Made by a program: the position numbers and the translations under genes. A stretch of 64,000 bases of DNA from a bacterium. Its GTDB lineage: Bacteria > Myxococcota_A > Polyangia > Nannocystales > Nannocystaceae. The stretch lies in NCBI GenBank assembly GCA_024742475.1, contig JANSYI010000024.1, positions 1-64,000 of the forward strand. Reading direction: 5' to 3'. The notes under the pieces were generated by a model that did no database searches, was not told where the DNA came from, and was given only the letters and a program-made list of their open reading frames with translations. Positions 17,082 to 27,802 of the stretch are shown in pieces (the stretch's first letter is position 1; every line of letters starts with the position of its first letter).

Positions 17082-18215
17082 GTGAGCGATCAGCATGAAC
17101 GGCGCGTCGCCGCCATCATCCGCGGCCTGGGCCCACGCCTGGACGACCTGATCACCCCAGCCCTCGTCTTCGACCTCGATGCCGTCGAACACAACGTCGC
17201 GGCCATGCGCAGCTTCGCGGGCGAGGGACGGTGGCGCCCGCACGTCAAGACGCACAAGCACCCCGAGGTCGTCCGGCGCCTGCTCGACGGGGGCGTCCGC
17301 GACTTCAAGTGCGCAACGCTCGACGAGCTGGTGATGCTCCTCGAGGTCGGTGCGCAGGTCGACGTCGTGCTGGCCTATCCCGTGACCGGGCCCATGGCGA
17401 GGGCCGCCGCGCACATCGCCCTGCAGCATCCCCACAGCACCGTCCGCCTGCTCGCCGACAGCCCCGAGCACCTCGCGTCGCTCGACCACGCGCTTCGCGA
17501 CGCGCCCGTACGCCTGTCCGCGCTGCTCGACGTCGACGTCGGCATGCATCGCACCGGGACCGCGCCGCACCGCTGGGGCAGCCCTTCCGCGGAGCATCTC
17601 GATCTGGTGGGGCTGCACGGATACGAGGGGCACGTGCGCTGGCCTCAGGCCGACGTGGCAAAGGCGTGTTATCGGGCGCTGCTCGAGCTCGCGTCGCACG
17701 TGCGCTTCGACGTGCAGTGGATCGTCACGTCGGGCACGCACGCATTTCACCACGCGCTCGCCCACGCGGCGCTGACCGAAGGCCCGTGGACGCACCAAGT
17801 CTCCCCGGGCACCCTGGTGCTGAGCGACCTTCGTTCGGCCCGCGCCGCCGAGCTCTTGCAGCTGCAGCAGGCCGCGTTCGTGCTCAGTCGCGTCGTCTCA
17901 CGCACGCAACCGGGCCGAATCACGCTCGACGCCGGCAGCAAGGCCCTCAACCCCGACTGCCCGCCGCCCGCCTGCGCCGCGGTGGGATACCCCGACCTCG
18001 TCGCCCTCGCCGCCAGCGAGGAGCATCGCCCGTGCGCCGTCGAAGGCGACGCGCCACGCCCCGGCGATCTCGTCGCCCTGATCCCCGAGCACGTGTGCAC
18101 CACGGTGAACATGTACCGAGAGGTCCAGCTCGTCCGAGACGGGGTCGACGAAGGGCCAACGCCCATCCCCGCATCGCAGCGAAGCCACGACCTCACAGTC
18201 TTCGTGCGACGGTGA
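17082..18215 (+). CDS. D-threonine aldolase-like PLP enzyme (alanine racemase fold)
   Basis: A 377-residue protein with an alanine-racemase-type TIM barrel and a C-terminal beta domain. TPALVFDLDA (25-34) and RPHVKTHKHPE (52-62, PLP lysine Lys56) match the D-threonine aldolase / D-serine dehydratase group. Near the C-terminus PEHVCTTVN (about 335-343) supplies the His and Cys that bind the divalent metal needed by these enzymes. It probably cleaves or dehydrates a D-beta-hydroxy amino acid to an aldehyde or keto acid. It starts at GTG, 27 bases after the sugar transferase, and may be cotranscribed; the link between the two is unclear. Confidence 0.85.
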   Translation: MSDQHERRVAAIIRGLGPRLDDLITPALVFDLDAVEHNVAAMRSFAGEGRWRPHVKTHKHPEVVRRLLDGGVRDFKCATLDELVMLLEVGAQVDVVLAYPVTGPMARAAAHIALQHPHSTVRLLADSPEHLASLDHALRDAPVRLSALLDVDVGMHRTGTAPHRWGSPSAEHLDLVGLHGYEGHVRWPQADVAKACYRALLELASHVRFDVQWIVTSGTHAFHHALAHAALTEGPWTHQVSPGTLVLSDLRSARAAELLQLQQAAFVLSRVVSRTQPGRITLDAGSKALNPDCPPPACAAVGYPDLVALAASEEHRPCAVEGDAPRPGDLVALIPEHVCTTVNMYREVQLVRDGVDEGPTPIPASQRSHDLTVFVRR

Positions 18216-18270
18216 ACGGAAAGGTTCCAGATCGCTTTGCAGCGGTCACTACAGTGGGTTCTTCGACCCC

Positions 18271-18312
18271 CTACATGTCCTCCAGAAAACTACATGCCAT
18301 CGAAAACTGCAC
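18271..18312. repeat. short direct repeats in intergenic region
   Basis: In the 184-base gap before the GH25 gene, CTACATG occurs at 18271 and 18290, and AAAACT-CA occurs at 18286 and 18303 (17-base period). The stretch is less GC-rich than its surroundings and could hold promoter or operator sites. No clear -35/-10 pair was identified. Confidence 0.3.
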
Positions 18313-18399
18313 TGAAATCTCGCACTTCCAGAGCCTAGGGCGATTTCCCCGGGGTCGGGAACCTTCGCGTCGTGTGGGGCCACACCCCAGGCGACCCCA

Positions 18400-19848
18400 A
18401 TGTTCACGACGATCGCAGCACTCGTATTGCTCGTCGGACCCACCGAGTTTGCGTCCGACGACACCCCTCAACCTCCCGACGATGCACAGATGGGTGACGG
18501 CCTTCGGCTGACCGAGCCGGCGGAGAACCCCGACGCCCCGCCCTCTCCGGACGTGACGTGTGCCGACGGCACCACGCTCAAGGGCATCGACATCTCGAAG
18601 TGGCAGGGCGACGTCGACTGGAACGCGGTCGCAGCGGATGACGTGAAGTTCGCGTTCGTCCGCGTCTCCGACGGCATCAACACCAAGGACCAATACTTCG
18701 ACGCCAACTGGGAGGAGTCGCGGGCCGCGGGGATCTACACGGGGGTCTACCAGTTCTTCCGACCCAACCAGTCGGTGCTCGGCCAGGCCGACTACCTGCT
18801 CGAGAAGATGGGTTGCGACATGTCTGCGCGGACCTGTCCGGTGACCGACATGGATCTCCAGCCGGTCATCGACGTCGAACACCGCCCCTCGGGCTGGTCG
18901 AAGACGCAGATGCGCAACGCTGTCCGCACGTGGATCGACCGCGTCGAAGAGTTTGGCTACGAGCCCGTGGTCTACACGGGTCGCTACTTCTGGCAAGACT
19001 ATGTCGACTCGGACGAGTGGAACGACCACTCACTGTGGCTCGCCCACTACACCAACAACTGCCCGAACATCCCGAATCATTGGGGAGACTGGGATTTCTG
19101 GCAGTTCACCGACAGCGGCTCGATCTCCGGAGTCAACGGGCCGACGGATACCAACCAGTTCAACGGCACGATGGACATGCTCCGCTCGCTCAGGCCCGGT
19201 GGAGGGGCGGGTGACGACTCCGGCGACGACGACGTCGATGTCGGCTGCGGACTCGTCGCGGCCGACGATGCCACCATCATCGACAACGGCGACGACTGCT
19301 TCGACCTGGCCGGTCCGGCGCAGTATTGGCGGGACGAGGACGCTGGGCACGGCGGCGATCTGACGTGGACGCGAACGACGACCGGATCCGAGTACAACTT
19401 CGGCACGTGGACGCTGAACTTCGAAGACGCGGGCAGCTACACCCTTCAGGTTCACATCGACCCTGATCACACGACGGCCACCTCGGCAACGTACGAGATC
19501 ACCTCGGCGGACGGCACCGACGACGCGACCATCGACCAGAAGAACGGAGGATGGATCACGCTCGGCACGTTCGACTTCGACCAGGGCGGCGACCAGCAAG
19601 TCAGGCTCTCGGACAAGCAGGGCGCCTCAGGCCGCCAGCTGCAGTTCGACGCGCTCCGCCTCGTGCCCGAGGGCATCGATGTCGATGGTGACGACTGCGG
19701 CGAGGCCGTGCATGACGGAGCGTCCCGCATCGTCGACCACGACCGCAACGCCGAAGGCTGCAGCGTCGGCGGCAACCGTCGCGGCGGCGCCCTGTTCTTC
19801 GCGGGCATGGTCATCTTCGGATTCTGGAGCCGCCGCCGACGCGGCTAG
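18400..19848 (+). CDS. GH25 muramidase with golvesin-like domain and MYXO-CTERM-like tail
   Basis: A 482-residue secreted protein. After a short hydrophobic N-terminus (1-18) and an acidic linker, residues 60-263 form a GH25 lysozyme domain with GIDISKWQGDVDW (62-74) and the catalytic IDVE (157-160, Asp158/Glu160), expected to cut the MurNAc-GlcNAc bond of peptidoglycan. Residues about 290-425 resemble the golvesin/xly C-terminal carbohydrate-binding fold. The last 30 residues (GCSVGG, a hydrophobic helix, then RRRR) match the MYXO-CTERM sorting signal that anchors proteins to the outer surface. It may be a predation or cell-wall remodelling enzyme. A strong terminator follows. Confidence 0.9.
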   Translation: MFTTIAALVLLVGPTEFASDDTPQPPDDAQMGDGLRLTEPAENPDAPPSPDVTCADGTTLKGIDISKWQGDVDWNAVAADDVKFAFVRVSDGINTKDQYFDANWEESRAAGIYTGVYQFFRPNQSVLGQADYLLEKMGCDMSARTCPVTDMDLQPVIDVEHRPSGWSKTQMRNAVRTWIDRVEEFGYEPVVYTGRYFWQDYVDSDEWNDHSLWLAHYTNNCPNIPNHWGDWDFWQFTDSGSISGVNGPTDTNQFNGTMDMLRSLRPGGGAGDDSGDDDVDVGCGLVAADDATIIDNGDDCFDLAGPAQYWRDEDAGHGGDLTWTRTTTGSEYNFGTWTLNFEDAGSYTLQVHIDPDHTTATSATYEITSADGTDDATIDQKNGGWITLGTFDFDQGGDQQVRLSDKQGASGRQLQFDALRLVPEGIDVDGDDCGEAVHDGASRIVDHDRNAEGCSVGGNRRGGALFFAGMVIFGFWSRRRRG

Positions 19849-19869
19849 CGAAGGCGCTGGGTTGTGTCG

Positions 19870-19903
19870 GACGCCGGTCGCACTCGCGGCCGGCGTCCTT
19901 TTT
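19870..19903 (+). terminator. rho-independent terminator after GH25 gene
   Basis: GACGCCGG (19870-19877) and CCGGCGTC (19890-19897) form a perfect 8-bp GC stem with a 12-base loop, followed by C and five T (19899-19903). It lies 22 bases after the GH25 stop codon and directly beside the stop of the convergent GDPD gene. Confidence 0.85.
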
Positions 19904-20646
19904 CATGGGGCCACGGGAAGCGGGTCGACGAACTCGAAGATGTAGTTGTCGGCGAGCTGCATCGCGCGTGACCGCTCGTCCACCGTGCGCACGGTCCACG
20001 CCAGCACGGGGACACCCAGACGCCGCAAGAGCGTGACGGCCGGCTCGGGCAGGGCACGCAAGTCGTAGCCGACGTACGCCGGCCGGGCATGAGGCGCGAG
20101 CAGCAGTCGCCGCAGCACCACGCGCTTGGCGAGACCGAAGTCGGTCTCGTCCATGTCCCCGGCGAGGAGCCCCCTGGGAATCGAGGGCCGGTTGCGTCTG
20201 AACCAGGCCACCGACAGCGGATTGAACGACTGCACCGCGACCGGTCCTGTGTAGTGGTCGAGCACGCGCGCGACCGAGCGCTCCACCACCCCGACGGCGC
20301 CGGGGTTCTTGACCTCGATGACCACCGGGACCCGGCCGTCGACCATCGACAAGACCTCGGCCAGGCTCGGGATGCGCTCGGTCGTGCCATCGAGCGGCAT
20401 GTCGCGCAGCCGATGCAACGGCAACGCCCGGACGTCGCCTGCGAACCCGGTCATGCGCTCGAGCGACTCGTCGTGAAAGACCACCGCCTCGGCGTCGACG
20501 CTTGCATGCACGTCGAGCTCGAACGGGAGACCCGCATCCACCGCGGCCTCGAACGCCGCGAGCGAGTTCTCGGGGCGGGCGTCGTCGTGCAGCCCGCGGT
20601 GCGCGACGGGGCAGTCGGTGACCCAGGCCGGGGTGTCCATCGTCAT
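19903..20646 (-). CDS. glycerophosphodiester phosphodiesterase
   Basis: A 247-residue GDPD-family protein (TIM barrel). The catalytic and metal residues are visible: HRG (16-18), PEN (25-27), FELDVH (42-47) and FHDES (57-61), followed by IEVKNP about residue 103. It hydrolyses glycerophosphodiesters to glycerol-3-phosphate and an alcohol. No signal peptide is seen, so it is probably cytoplasmic. I chose the ATG at 20646, which overlaps the stop of the upstream 79-codon gene (TGATG) and has a GAGGGG site. The frame continues upstream to 20964 but that extension is Arg/Gln-rich and overlaps the small gene. Confidence 0.92.
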   Translation of the reverse strand: MTMDTPAWVTDCPVAHRGLHDDARPENSLAAFEAAVDAGLPFELDVHASVDAEAVVFHDESLERMTGFAGDVRALPLHRLRDMPLDGTTERIPSLAEVLSMVDGRVPVVIEVKNPGAVGVVERSVARVLDHYTGPVAVQSFNPLSVAWFRRNRPSIPRGLLAGDMDETDFGLAKRVVLRRLLLAPHARPAYVGYDLRALPEPAVTLLRRLGVPVLAWTVRTVDERSRAMQLADNYIFEFVDPLPVAP

Positions 20647-20885
20647 CACCCCTCGTCGTTCGACCGTTCCTTGGCCCTGGCCCTGGCCTTGCGCTTGCGG
20701 TCTCGATTCCAGCGCAGCACGGACACCACACCACCCATCACGCCGTCGCGAGCTCGTTGGCCGAGGGTCTTGTCCTCGGAACGGCGCTTCTGGGGCTCGC
20801 GGTTGGCGCGGGCCCCGACCCAAAGTCCAACGACGACGGCGACGACGATGAGGAAGACGAGAAGGGGGAGGGGTAGTGAATCCAC
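20646..20885 (-). CDS. small membrane protein upstream of GDPD
   Basis: A 79-residue protein with one N-terminal hydrophobic helix (about 4-24) followed by a strongly basic cytoplasmic tail rich in Arg and Lys. It starts at GTG and its stop codon overlaps the GDPD start, indicating coupled translation. I do not recognise a family. The small size, single anchor and basic tail suggest a membrane-associated accessory protein, possibly binding acidic phospholipid, but that is a guess. Confidence 0.55.
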   Translation of the reverse strand: MDSLPLPLLVFLIVVAVVVGLWVGARANREPQKRRSEDKTLGQRARDGVMGGVVSVLRWNRDRKRKARARAKERSNDEG

Positions 20886-20923
20886 GGCTCTGCGACCAGC
20901 GTAGCAGCTGGTAGGTTCCGCGG

Positions 20924-21265
20924 GTGCTCGAGCAGATGCCCGCGCTCGCGCTGTCGATCGGCATCGAGACGACCTGCCTACTCGGGCTGGGCTACGCGCG
21001 CGGCTGGATGCCGAAGCGGCAGGCGTGGGCGTGGGTGCTGGCAGCCGCAGCCGCGACGCTCGTCACCCACCCGTTTGCCTGGGAGTTTTCGATCACCCAC
21101 ACGCCGACGCTGACGCCCGAGGGCAAGGCGCTGCGCATCGAAGCTGCCGTGACCGCGGCGGAGGCCGTCCTCTACGCGCTGCTCCTGCGGCTCCCCGCGG
21201 TCCGAGCCCTCGCGCTCTCGTTGTTTGCGAACGCGAGCTCGTTCGGCGTGGGCCTGCTGCTCTAG
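20924..21265 (+). CDS. small hypothetical membrane protein
   Basis: A 113-residue protein starting at GTG with about four hydrophobic helices (roughly 3-24, 33-48, 66-90 and 92-113) and few charged residues. It has no recognised domain. Its start lies 38 bases from that of the divergent 79-residue membrane protein, so the two may share a control region; its 3' end converges on the MYXO-CTERM protein gene with only seven bases between the stop codons. Confidence 0.6.
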   Translation: MLEQMPALALSIGIETTCLLGLGYARGWMPKRQAWAWVLAAAAATLVTHPFAWEFSITHTPTLTPEGKALRIEAAVTAAEAVLYALLLRLPAVRALALSLFANASSFGVGLLL

Positions 21266-21272
21266 TCGAGCG

Positions 21273-21713
21273 CTAGCGCCGGCGGACGAACGCGAGCGCG
21301 AGCAGCGTCAGCGCCCAAACCGGAGACGTTCCGCCCACCGAGCACCCGCTCGACTTCGCCTTCTTCGCCGCGGGGCCGTCGTCCTTGGCCTCGGCTTTCT
21401 TCGCGCCGTCCTTCGACGCCTCGTCCTCGTCCGGCGCGGCCTCGGGTGCTTGCTCGGCGGTAGGCTGCGGTGTCTTCGTGACGTCGCAGATCAGGCATTC
21501 GACCTGCTTCGTCTTCGGCGGCACGCCCTCGCTGTAGTCGTTGCGCGCGCACGAGCTCTTGGCACACACCCCCTTCTCATCGCCGATCTCGCACACGTCG
21601 CCCTCCTTCTTCGAACGGCACTGCCCCTCTTCGTCCGAGATGACGTCCGCCAGGACGACCGTAGGGGAGAGGGCGACCAAGCCCAGTGCCATCCATGCAG
21701 AGAACGCTCGCAT
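21273..21713 (-). CDS. small secreted Cys-rich MYXO-CTERM-type protein
   Basis: A 146-residue protein with a signal peptide (1-22, ending VLA), a short Cys-containing domain (about 30-76 with six Cys, including CLIC), a charged Ala/Glu/Lys/Asp-rich linker, and a C-terminal GCSVGG, hydrophobic helix and RRR tail (about 121-146) matching MYXO-CTERM. The ATG at 21713 gives a clean signal peptide; the longer frame to 21956 runs inside the kinase gene and is not coding. It follows the kinase gene by 22 bases and is probably the last gene of that operon. The protein is expected on the outer surface. Confidence 0.8.
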   Translation of the reverse strand: MRAFSAWMALGLVALSPTVVLADVISDEEGQCRSKKEGDVCEIGDEKGVCAKSSCARNDYSEGVPPKTKQVECLICDVTKTPQPTAEQAPEAAPDEDEASKDGAKKAEAKDDGPAAKKAKSSGCSVGGTSPVWALTLLALAFVRRR

Positions 21714-21735
21714 GTGTGCACGATACCTCTTCGCC

Positions 21736-24780
<3,045 letters not shown>

Positions 24781-24828
24781 GGCCCAACGATTGCACGCGG
24801 CCGCGGCGGTGGGAAGCCGAGATCGTGC

Positions 24829-26343
24829 TCAGTTGGACCGAAGCACGCGTCCGTCGGGGTCGAGCCGAATGACCGGGCCGAGCCCCTCCTTCTTGGCGAG
24901 CGCCTCGAGGCTGGGCAGGACTGCGTCGCCGTCGCCAACCACGAGGATCGACAGGTTCTCGTCGCGCAGGTTGTTGCGCGCCGTGGTCCGGAGGTCCGCC
25001 ACGCCCTGCGCGGAGATGCGGCCGACGAACCCGGCGTAGTAGTCGAGCGGAAGGCCGTAGAAGTTCAGGTTGGCGTACGTCGCGAGCAGCTGCCGCGACG
25101 TGTCGAACAGCGCGGGCAAGCTCGCGATGGCGGCATCCTGCTCGCGGGCGAGCTCTTCGGCGGTGACGGGCTCGCGCCGCATTCGGCGAAGCTCGAAGAG
25201 CAGCTCTCCGATCGCGTCGGCGGTGGCGTCGCCGCGCACCTGCGATGTCATGGCGAACACGCCGGCGTGTTTGTAGTAGGAGAACCGCGCGCGGGCCCCG
25301 TAGGCGTAGCCCTTGTCCTCGCGCAGGTTCATGTTCACCCGCCCGCTGAAGCTGCCACCGAGCACCGCGGCGTTGAGCCGGTTGGCTTCGTAGTCTTCGG
25401 CGTTGCGCATCGGTCCGGGGTGCCCCACGTACAGCTGAGACTGCTTGGCTCCGTCGACGTGGGCGAAGTGGATGCCCGCCTTGCGAGGTGTTGGTGGCGG
25501 CGGCACGTCGGGTGTCGGCGTCGCCCCCTTCCAGTCGCCCAAGCGCGACTCGAACGCGTCGATGACCTGCGGCTTCGTCATCGCGCCGGCCACGAACAAG
25601 GTCGCGTTGCCTGGACCGAGCGAGTCGGCGAACTTCAGGCAGTCCTTCCGGGTGATCGACCCGTAGTCGCGCGCCGTGGTCAGGCGTCCGTAGGGGTGGT
25701 CGGGCCCCATGACCACCGAGGGCCAAAGCCGTCGCGCGAGGTTGCGGGGTGCCGATCGGTTCTGCTCGAGTGTCGCCTTGCGCGACGCGATCAGGCGATC
25801 GAGGTCGGCCTGCCGCATGCCCGGAGAGCGCAGCATCTCGATCCACAGGTCCAGCGCGGGGTCGAGCGTGCGCGCCAGCGTCGAGATGCCCGTGCTCACG
25901 CGTTCGGAGCCCGAGTTGGCCCACACGTTGATCGCGAGGTCCGCTTGTCTCTCCTCGAAGGCGACCTTGTCGAGAGACTCGGTGCCTTCGCCGAGCAGGC
26001 TCATGCAGACGCTCGTGCGGCCCCGCTTGCCGGCGGGGTCCGTGACGCCCCCGGTAGGGAACGAGAGCCACGCGGACACCGTGGGCAGATCGGTGCGAGA
26101 GACGAGCACGACCTCGAGACCCGAAGGCAGCGTGAAGCGCTCGGCCGCAGGAATGTTCATATCCCGCGGCGTCTGAGGTTGCGGTTGTTGATAGCGAAAG
26201 TCTTCGTCAGGCCAGACCACAGCGGTTCCCGTCGGGGCGGTGCCAGTGATGGCGATGGGTGTTCCCGACGCGGAGGGCGTCTGGGTCGCAGGTTTGGGAG
26301 CGCAGCCGAGCAGGACGCAGGCTGCGAGCAAGAGCCTCTTCAC
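24829..26343 (-). CDS. M16-family peptidase homologue, inactive-type subunit (lipoprotein)
   Basis: A 504-residue lipoprotein (lipobox LLGC, Cys14) with the two M16 half-domains (about 65-250 and 255-480), including LPSGLEVVLV and an FVAGAMTKPQ-like block. The zinc motif HxxEH is missing: the equivalent place reads SLLGEGTE, so this subunit should not be catalytic. In M16B pairs one active and one inactive subunit form a clamshell protease, as in mitochondrial processing peptidase and several bacterial pairs. Its start overlaps the stop of the active partner (ATGA), which supports that pairing. It is probably anchored in the periplasm or outer membrane. Confidence 0.9.
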   Translation of the reverse strand: MKRLLLAACVLLGCAPKPATQTPSASGTPIAITGTAPTGTAVVWPDEDFRYQQPQPQTPRDMNIPAAERFTLPSGLEVVLVSRTDLPTVSAWLSFPTGGVTDPAGKRGRTSVCMSLLGEGTESLDKVAFEERQADLAINVWANSGSERVSTGISTLARTLDPALDLWIEMLRSPGMRQADLDRLIASRKATLEQNRSAPRNLARRLWPSVVMGPDHPYGRLTTARDYGSITRKDCLKFADSLGPGNATLFVAGAMTKPQVIDAFESRLGDWKGATPTPDVPPPPTPRKAGIHFAHVDGAKQSQLYVGHPGPMRNAEDYEANRLNAAVLGGSFSGRVNMNLREDKGYAYGARARFSYYKHAGVFAMTSQVRGDATADAIGELLFELRRMRREPVTAEELAREQDAAIASLPALFDTSRQLLATYANLNFYGLPLDYYAGFVGRISAQGVADLRTTARNNLRDENLSILVVGDGDAVLPSLEALAKKEGLGPVIRLDPDGRVLRSN

Positions 26344-27725
26344 TCGTCACCGCCCTTGCCCGGGCGGCTGAGCACCTCGACGCGATGCGCGGGCAAGGTG
26401 GACTTGGCCTGCGCGAGGATAGCCTCGGGCGTGAGGTCGCGGAAGGTCTGCAGGTAGGCCTCGGTGTAGCCCGGATCGCCCGCATAGTGGTTGAAGAACT
26501 GCAGGCGCTCGGCCCGGCCGATCACCTCTTCGAGCCCCCAGACGATCCCACTCTCGAAGCCGTTGACGACCCGCCGAAGCTCGACGTCCGAGATCGGCTC
26601 GGACGTGGCGCGGCGCAGCTCTTCGCCGACGATGGCTTCGACCTTGGCCAGGTCCTCGCCCGGTTTGACGTCCACGATCACGTGAAACTCTCCGGAGAAG
26701 CCGCTGCCGCTCTGGTAGGCGCTCACGCGCTGCGCGAGCTCGTCCCCGAGCACGAGGCGCTTGTAGAGGCGCCCCCAGCCCGCCGACCCGAGCACGCGGG
26801 CGAGCACCGTCAGCTCCGCGTCGCCCTTCTTCAGGCGCGCGGGGCTGTGCCAAGCAAAGTGCAGACGCGTGAACTTTGCGAACGGGTCGTCGAGCTCGAC
26901 CCGCTGCGTTTGGGTGAGCGCGGGCAGTTCTGGCGCGGAGTGGTCGGGCTTGTCGAAGGCGGGGAAGGAGCCGAACCACTTGTCGACGAGCGCCTTGCCG
27001 TCTTCGATCGCGAAGTCACCCGCGAGCACGAGCGTGGCGTTGCTCGGCACGTACCAGCGCTTGAAGAACGCGCGTACATCGGAGAGCTTCGCGTTCTCGA
27101 GGTCCTCGTGCTTGCCGATCGTCAGGTAGCGATAGGGGTGCCCCTCGGGATACAGACCTGCAGCGACGGCGAACCGCTCGGCCCCAAAGGGCACGTTGTC
27201 GTAGCGCTGGCGGCGTTCGTTACGGACGACGTCGATCTGATTGTCGAGCGCTTCTTGATTGAGCAGGTCGAGCAGGTAGCCCATGCGGTCGCTTTCCAGC
27301 CACAAGGCGGTCTCGAGCTGATGGCTCGGCACCACCTCGAAGTAGTTCGTCCGGTCCTTGTTCGTGGTGCCGTTGACGTTCGTGCCCCCGATCTTGCGCA
27401 GGGTGTCGAAGTGCACGTCGGAGCCGATGTGCTTGGCGCCCTGGAACATCATGTGTTCGAACAGGTGCGCAAACCCGGACAGACCGGGCTCCTCGTCGCC
27501 GCTTCCAACGTGGTACCAGACGTCCACGGCGACCAGCGGGACCGAGCGATCGCTGTGCAGGATGACCTCGAGGCCGTTGCCCAGCGTGTACCGCTCGAAC
27601 GGAACCTCGACCGAGGAGTCAGGAGAAGAAGGTGCGGCTGCGCTGGCGGTGGAAGGGTTGAGCATGAACGACCCGAGGAGCACCGAGAACAAGACCGCGC
27701 CCGGGCAGAGGCGACGAAGGGCCAT
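26340..27725 (-). CDS. M16-family zinc peptidase, active-type subunit
   Basis: A 461-residue secreted protein with a signal peptide (about 1-29) and two M16 half-domains. The inverted zinc motif HLFEH (87-91) is intact, and the Glu of VRNERRQ (Glu170) stands where the third zinc ligand is expected. NGTTNKDRTNYFE (118-130) is also typical. It degrades peptides inside a closed chamber, most likely with the inactive partner encoded next. It is the first gene of the probable operon that continues with the zinc-finger kinase and a MYXO-CTERM protein. The 77-base gap to the divergent lipoprotein gene should contain the promoter. Confidence 0.93.
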   Translation of the reverse strand: MALRRLCPGAVLFSVLLGSFMLNPSTASAAAPSSPDSSVEVPFERYTLGNGLEVILHSDRSVPLVAVDVWYHVGSGDEEPGLSGFAHLFEHMMFQGAKHIGSDVHFDTLRKIGGTNVNGTTNKDRTNYFEVVPSHQLETALWLESDRMGYLLDLLNQEALDNQIDVVRNERRQRYDNVPFGAERFAVAAGLYPEGHPYRYLTIGKHEDLENAKLSDVRAFFKRWYVPSNATLVLAGDFAIEDGKALVDKWFGSFPAFDKPDHSAPELPALTQTQRVELDDPFAKFTRLHFAWHSPARLKKGDAELTVLARVLGSAGWGRLYKRLVLGDELAQRVSAYQSGSGFSGEFHVIVDVKPGEDLAKVEAIVGEELRRATSEPISDVELRRVVNGFESGIVWGLEEVIGRAERLQFFNHYAGDPGYTEAYLQTFRDLTPEAILAQAKSTLPAHRVEVLSRPGKGGDE

Positions 27726-27802
27726 GAACGCAGGCTAGCAAACACCAACGGCAGAACACATTTCCCGACACAGGGGAAGCATGACGTGCTAAGCGGACGT
27801 CC

